41,715 nucleotides of DNA from an uncultured Neglectibacter sp. Lineage in GTDB: Bacteria; Bacillota; Clostridia; Oscillospirales; Acutalibacteraceae. Within the stretch, counting starts at the first letter, position 1, and the number at the start of each line of letters is the position of its first letter. Under the pieces are notes generated by a model. That model was given only the letters and a program-made list of their open reading frames with translations. It was not told the DNA's origin and searched no databases. Below are positions 39,375-41,715 of the stretch, in pieces. Location: positions 1 to 41,715 of the forward strand of contig CAJFSY010000014.1 in NCBI GenBank assembly GCA_904419785.1, read 5' to 3'. A program made the translations under genes and the position numbers.

Positions 39375-39389
39375 ACGCTCCCCTTGCTT
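39346..39389 (-). terminator. Terminator of the DUF2089-DUF4097 operon inside the DUF421 3' end
   Basis: On the minus strand AAGCAAGGG (39389-39381)/CCCTTGCTT (39363-39355), 9 bp with a ~17-nt loop, then TTTCTTTTTC. The 3' end of the DUF421 gene lies inside the hairpin. On the plus strand the tail is CAATTACTTTATT, so it is weaker there. Confidence 0.75.
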
Positions 39390-39485
39390 CAATTACTTTA
39401 TTAAAGCTGGTAAAAATCAGATTCCCACTATTCCAAACCCATCATGGGAATGGTCGGAAATTTCTTTTATAGACATGCCAGTAAT

Positions 39486-40730
39486 TTACTCTGAGGCAGA
39501 AACCAGCTTGCGCAGTTCCATTTTCCCACTCACCGTATCCAAATGGAATTTCGCTCCGCCCTGTCCGTATACTGCCCGACCTTCTCGCTTGCCGAGTTTG
39601 CCGGTCAATGGGAATTCTGTAGAAAACCTGCCGGAAACACTGTCATATTCCACCGAAAATCCCGGCTCTCCTTCGGGCAAGATCATGTCGATCCGGCCTG
39701 ATACTGTACTTAGCTTCCCCTGTTTCGGGTACTGCTCCACCTGGAGCACCACCGCGCCCGAAATCGTTTCCAGGTTTACTTCTTCCCCATTGCCCCAAAC
39801 TGTTAAAGCTCCCGACACTGTTTCAGCGCGGAGCTTTTGCGCGCCAAAGCCTTCCAAATTCACTGCTCCGGAAGTGGTAGAAACACGCAGTTCCCTAGCG
39901 GAAACATTTCTCAGCGCCACACTGCCCGAAACAGATTCCACCCGCAAAGTTTCTCCCTGCAAATGGCAGCATTCCATGGGGCCTGAGACCGTTTCCAAAC
40001 GCACAGTCTCACCGTGCAGCCCGGTGACATACATCCCGCCAGCCACTGTATCCACCCGTGTTTCTTCCAAAAACGCGCCTTTGGGCAGTTCTACCACCAG
40101 ATGTTTTTGCAGAAATATTTTTCCGCGAAAGAATTTCCCACGGCTCCAGCGTATGCGCAATGTGCCATTCTCTTCTCTCAAGTCCATCCGTTCCCCATCT
40201 TTTAGTGGCCGGGAAGCATATTCCGCTACCCTGATGGTATCGCCCTCCCAAGAACGGATTTCCAAGGGGCCGTTGATCCATTCCACTCTCAGTTTCGTCA
40301 CCGCCGCTCCTACAGGGGCCTCATAGACGTTCTCTTCCAGGGGCAAAGGCAACTGGTTGCTTCCTTTCTGTGGCAACACTACCCCCACCACAGTGCTCTT
40401 TTTCAAAGCTTTACAAGCCTGCTGTACTGCGGAATCTACTTCTGATCCCAAATTTTCCAGCACTGGAGACGCTGCCTGGATAGCTTCCTGCACCGCTTTA
40501 TCCACACCGGCCCCCAAGTTCCCCAGCAAATCTGCCCAATCGGTCTTTTCTTCTGACGTTCCTACCGGCTCCTCAGGGGATTTGTGAGGTTCGACAGTCT
40601 CCTCAAGGGATTTCTGAGGTTCATCAGTATCTCCCTCTTCACCTAAAGCGTCTAACAAACGGGCGGCATCTTCCTGGGTGATCTTCCCGGCTTCCAGCAT
40701 TTCCAAAATTCTGCGTTTTTCCTCGCTCAT
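39486..40730 (-). CDS. DUF4097 beta-solenoid protein with SHOCT-like N-terminus (YvlB-like)
   Basis: A 414-aa cytoplasmic protein. Residues 1-30 (KRRILEMLEAGKITQEDAARLLDAL) are the short SHOCT-like helix pair seen in YvlB relatives. An acidic linker with repeats such as EPQKSLEETVEPHKSPEEP follows. The C-terminal half (~145-410) repeats units ending in a TVSG-like turn: ETVSGPM, ESVSGSV, STTSGAV, ETVSGAL, ETISGAV, STVSGRI, DSVSGRF and DTVSGKM. This is the DUF4097 beta-helix pattern. No transmembrane helix is seen. In Bacillus YvlB belongs to a cell-envelope stress operon, so an envelope-stress role is plausible. It follows DUF2089 by 1 bp on the same transcript. Confidence 0.88.
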   Translation of the reverse strand: MSEEKRRILEMLEAGKITQEDAARLLDALGEEGDTDEPQKSLEETVEPHKSPEEPVGTSEEKTDWADLLGNLGAGVDKAVQEAIQAASPVLENLGSEVDSAVQQACKALKKSTVVGVVLPQKGSNQLPLPLEENVYEAPVGAAVTKLRVEWINGPLEIRSWEGDTIRVAEYASRPLKDGERMDLREENGTLRIRWSRGKFFRGKIFLQKHLVVELPKGAFLEETRVDTVAGGMYVTGLHGETVRLETVSGPMECCHLQGETLRVESVSGSVALRNVSARELRVSTTSGAVNLEGFGAQKLRAETVSGALTVWGNGEEVNLETISGAVVLQVEQYPKQGKLSTVSGRIDMILPEGEPGFSVEYDSVSGRFSTEFPLTGKLGKREGRAVYGQGGAKFHLDTVSGKMELRKLVSASE

Positions 40731-40731
40731 T

Positions 40732-41133
40732 TTACTTCCCCCCTTTTATCTGGTTCAGCGCCTCGATAGCTGTGTCCACATCGATCTCCCCTTCAGAGAG
40801 TCTTTGCAAGATTTCCGCCCGTTCTTCCTTTTCACGCAAAGCCCGCAATTCCGGCTTTTCGTCAAGGCCCAGGGCTGTTAAAGCCGCGTCCAGCATATTC
40901 TTTACCGTTGGGTAACTGACGCCCAACGCCTTTTCCACTTCTTTGATGGAACCTCGGCACCGCAAAAAAGTCTCCACAAATTGAAGGTGCCGCTCTTCCA
41001 GCCGGCAGAACCGGCAAGGGGCAAACTCCCCACTGAGCTCCGTTCCGCAATGGGAACACTGTAATTTTGTAACAACCATTGGCTGCCCACATACTGGGCA
41101 CTGCGCCGGAGCATGAAAGCGTTCCTTTGCCAT
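40732..41133 (-). CDS. DUF2089 family putative transcriptional regulator
   Basis: A 133-aa protein. Two Cys pairs form an N-terminal zinc ribbon (~12-35: CPVCGQPMVVTKLQCSHCG, then CRFCRLEERHLQFVETFLRCRGSIKEVEKALGVSYPTVKNMLDAALTALG). The segment SIKEVEKALGVSYPTVKNMLD is a sigma-like or HTH recognition motif. The C-terminus RAEILQRLSEGEIDVDTAIEALNQ resembles the N-terminal SHOCT-like helix of the DUF4097 protein downstream. ATG 41133 has GGTGGA just upstream; a GTG 9 nt further out is also possible. It heads the operon behind a perfect consensus promoter and is likely its regulator. Confidence 0.87.
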   Translation of the reverse strand: MAKERFHAPAQCPVCGQPMVVTKLQCSHCGTELSGEFAPCRFCRLEERHLQFVETFLRCRGSIKEVEKALGVSYPTVKNMLDAALTALGLDEKPELRALREKEERAEILQRLSEGEIDVDTAIEALNQIKGGK

Positions 41134-41168
41134 ACAATCCACCCTTTCCAGTTTCAGATCTTGTTTGC

Positions 41169-41197
41169 ATTATAGCCCTCAAAAGAAACAATGTCAA
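41169..41197 (-). promoter_or_regulatory. Perfect consensus promoter of the DUF2089-DUF4097 operon
   Basis: On the minus strand TTGACA (41197-41192), a 17-bp spacer and TATAAT (41174-41169), about 35 bp before the ATG at 41133. Such strength in a regulatory operon suggests repression at rest. Confidence 0.88.
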
Positions 41198-41331
41198 TAT
41201 ATAAATTAAATATTTTAATCAAATGCATTAATTATTTTAATAATGCCCCTTGTTAAAATCAATTTATTTCAATAAATATCAAACCTCACACAAAAAGCCC
41301 CCGGTATTAGACGGGTGTCCGTAAAACAGTT

Positions 41332-41369
41332 AAAGGTCGAGTATCTAAACAGTAGATACTCGACCTTTT
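41332..41369. terminator. Strong 15-bp hairpin, possible terminator
   Basis: A perfect stem AAAGGTCGAGTATCT (41332-41346)/AGATACTCGACCTTT (41354-41368) with a 7-nt loop. The plus-strand tail CCTTTTCTTTG is the better U-tract; the minus tail is short. It lies 55 nt past the DUF559 stop on the minus strand, so it may end that transcript. No plus-strand gene feeds into it in this window. Confidence 0.6.
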
Positions 41370-41404
41370 CTTTGTGGGGATAAAGGCGCAGAGATCCTCC
41401 AAAG

Positions 41405-41440
41405 GCTCCCTTGTGTGGAGCTGTCAGCCGGTAGGCTGAC
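41405..41440. repeat. REP-like twin hairpin at the DUF559 3' end
   Basis: GCTCC-CTTGTGT-GGAGC (41405-41421) is followed by GTCAGCC-GGTA-GGCTGAC (41423-41440). This resembles short intergenic palindromic elements I recall from gut Clostridia. The stop of the DUF559 gene lies inside the second stem. Repetition elsewhere in the genome cannot be seen here. Confidence 0.4.
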
Positions 41441-41715
41441 TGAGGGATTGTCTTACCATAGCATCGATATACTCGCAGACCCCACGGAAGTTTCTGCTGA
41501 CTTCGTTATTCGGAATCCGCAGAACCTGCAATCCATAGTCTTCCAAGAAGGTGGTTCGTTCTTCATCTTTGTCCATATTCTCATCCTCATAGTGTTGTGA
41601 GCCATCCAGTTCTATTACAAGTTTGGCTTCCGCACTATAAAAATCAGCAATATATTTTCCCAATACTTTTTGCCGGGAGAACCGCACAGGATAGGAACAC
41701 AGAAAATCATACCAC
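41424..41715 (-). CDS. DUF559 (Vsr-like endonuclease-fold) protein, N-terminus off window
   Basis: An open frame enters from the right edge. It reads WYDFLCSYPVRFSRQKVLGKYIADFY, then AEAKLVIELDGSQHY (core Asp-Gly), TTFLEDYGLQVLRIPNNEV and REFRGVCEYIDAMV-like RNFRGVCEYID. This is the DUF559 pattern with the restriction-endonuclease-like core of Vsr/MTES-type proteins: E-L-D-G-x-Q-H. The first ~30 residues are missing. The stop at 41424-41426 lies in a hairpin that may have replaced the native end. Such proteins are widespread and of unknown cellular role. Confidence 0.8.
   Translation of the reverse strand, partial: WYDFLCSYPVRFSRQKVLGKYIADFYSAEAKLVIELDGSQHYEDENMDKDEERTTFLEDYGLQVLRIPNNEVSRNFRGVCEYIDAMVRQSLSQPTG

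Noticed and set aside
39343-40326. Long plus-strand open frame (327 codons) opposite the DUF4097 gene
   Set aside because: It has low-complexity Ser/Pro/Thr content from the complementary strand, no ribosome site, and it overlaps a clear family protein on the other strand.
1-41715. CRISPR arrays, tRNA or rRNA genes, intact insertion sequences, riboswitches
   Set aside because: I looked for repeated spacers, cloverleaf-like clusters, transposase motifs and known riboswitch cores and saw none; faint ncRNAs could be missed by eye.

Overview
The window reads as chromosomal DNA of a Gram-positive, endospore-forming, anaerobic gut-type member of class Clostridia, probably Oscillospiraceae-like. 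The grounds are a gerA-type germination operon, an S-layer-homology (SLH) surface protein, lipoprotein signal peptides, strong AGGAGG ribosome binding sites, TTGACA-17-TATAAT promoters and moderate GC with AT-rich spacers. I cannot name the species. Protein names below rest on motif recognition; no database was searched. Layout: (a) 1-2867, minus: a large secreted protein with leucine-rich-repeat-like, InlB-B-like and SLH domains, cut by the window edge, with a leader of stacked hairpins. (b) 3258-7842: a four-gene carbohydrate ABC importer (ATPase, two permeases, lipoprotein binding protein with an unusual C-terminal membrane helix). (c) 8042-8887: a Ser-rich lipoprotein. (d) 9041-13338: a response regulator, then a LanFEG/Cpr-like ABC exporter and a nearly sensorless histidine kinase. 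This looks like a self-regulated peptide-antibiotic resistance module, with an array of 11-12 bp direct repeats in front of the transporter. (e) 13401-17875: a decayed glycan/sugar-uptake locus. A DUF5060 glycoside hydrolase, a Gfo/Idh/MocA dehydrogenase, a sugar-binding lipoprotein and a sugar isomerase survive only as stubs, while two LplB/LplC-type permeases remain intact behind a perfect consensus promoter. (f) 17872-21031: two GntR-LacI hybrid regulators, converging on either side of a small unknown gene and a thioredoxin-like lipoprotein. (g) 21404-25139, minus: a Cys-rich protein behind an exact sigma-K-type promoter (likely a late sporulation product), a zinc-ribbon membrane protein and the PcrA helicase. 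(h) 25298-27515, plus: DUF1836, DUF6506, a sugar-isomerase-like TIM barrel and NrdR. (i) 27627-32242, minus: a UMF1-type transporter, MtaB tRNA methylthiotransferase and an ABC-F ATPase. (j) 32448-34872, plus: a GNAT acetyltransferase and asparagine synthetase B. (k) 34908-39374: the gerA-gerB-gerC germination operon with a divergent DUF421 gene; both sides have sigma-G-like promoter candidates. (l) 39486-41715, minus: a DUF4097 protein, a DUF2089 regulator and a partial DUF559 nuclease-like gene. The most rewarding stretches are the resistance module with its repeat array, the decayed sugar locus with its leftover operator, and the sporulation-type promoters in front of poorly described genes.
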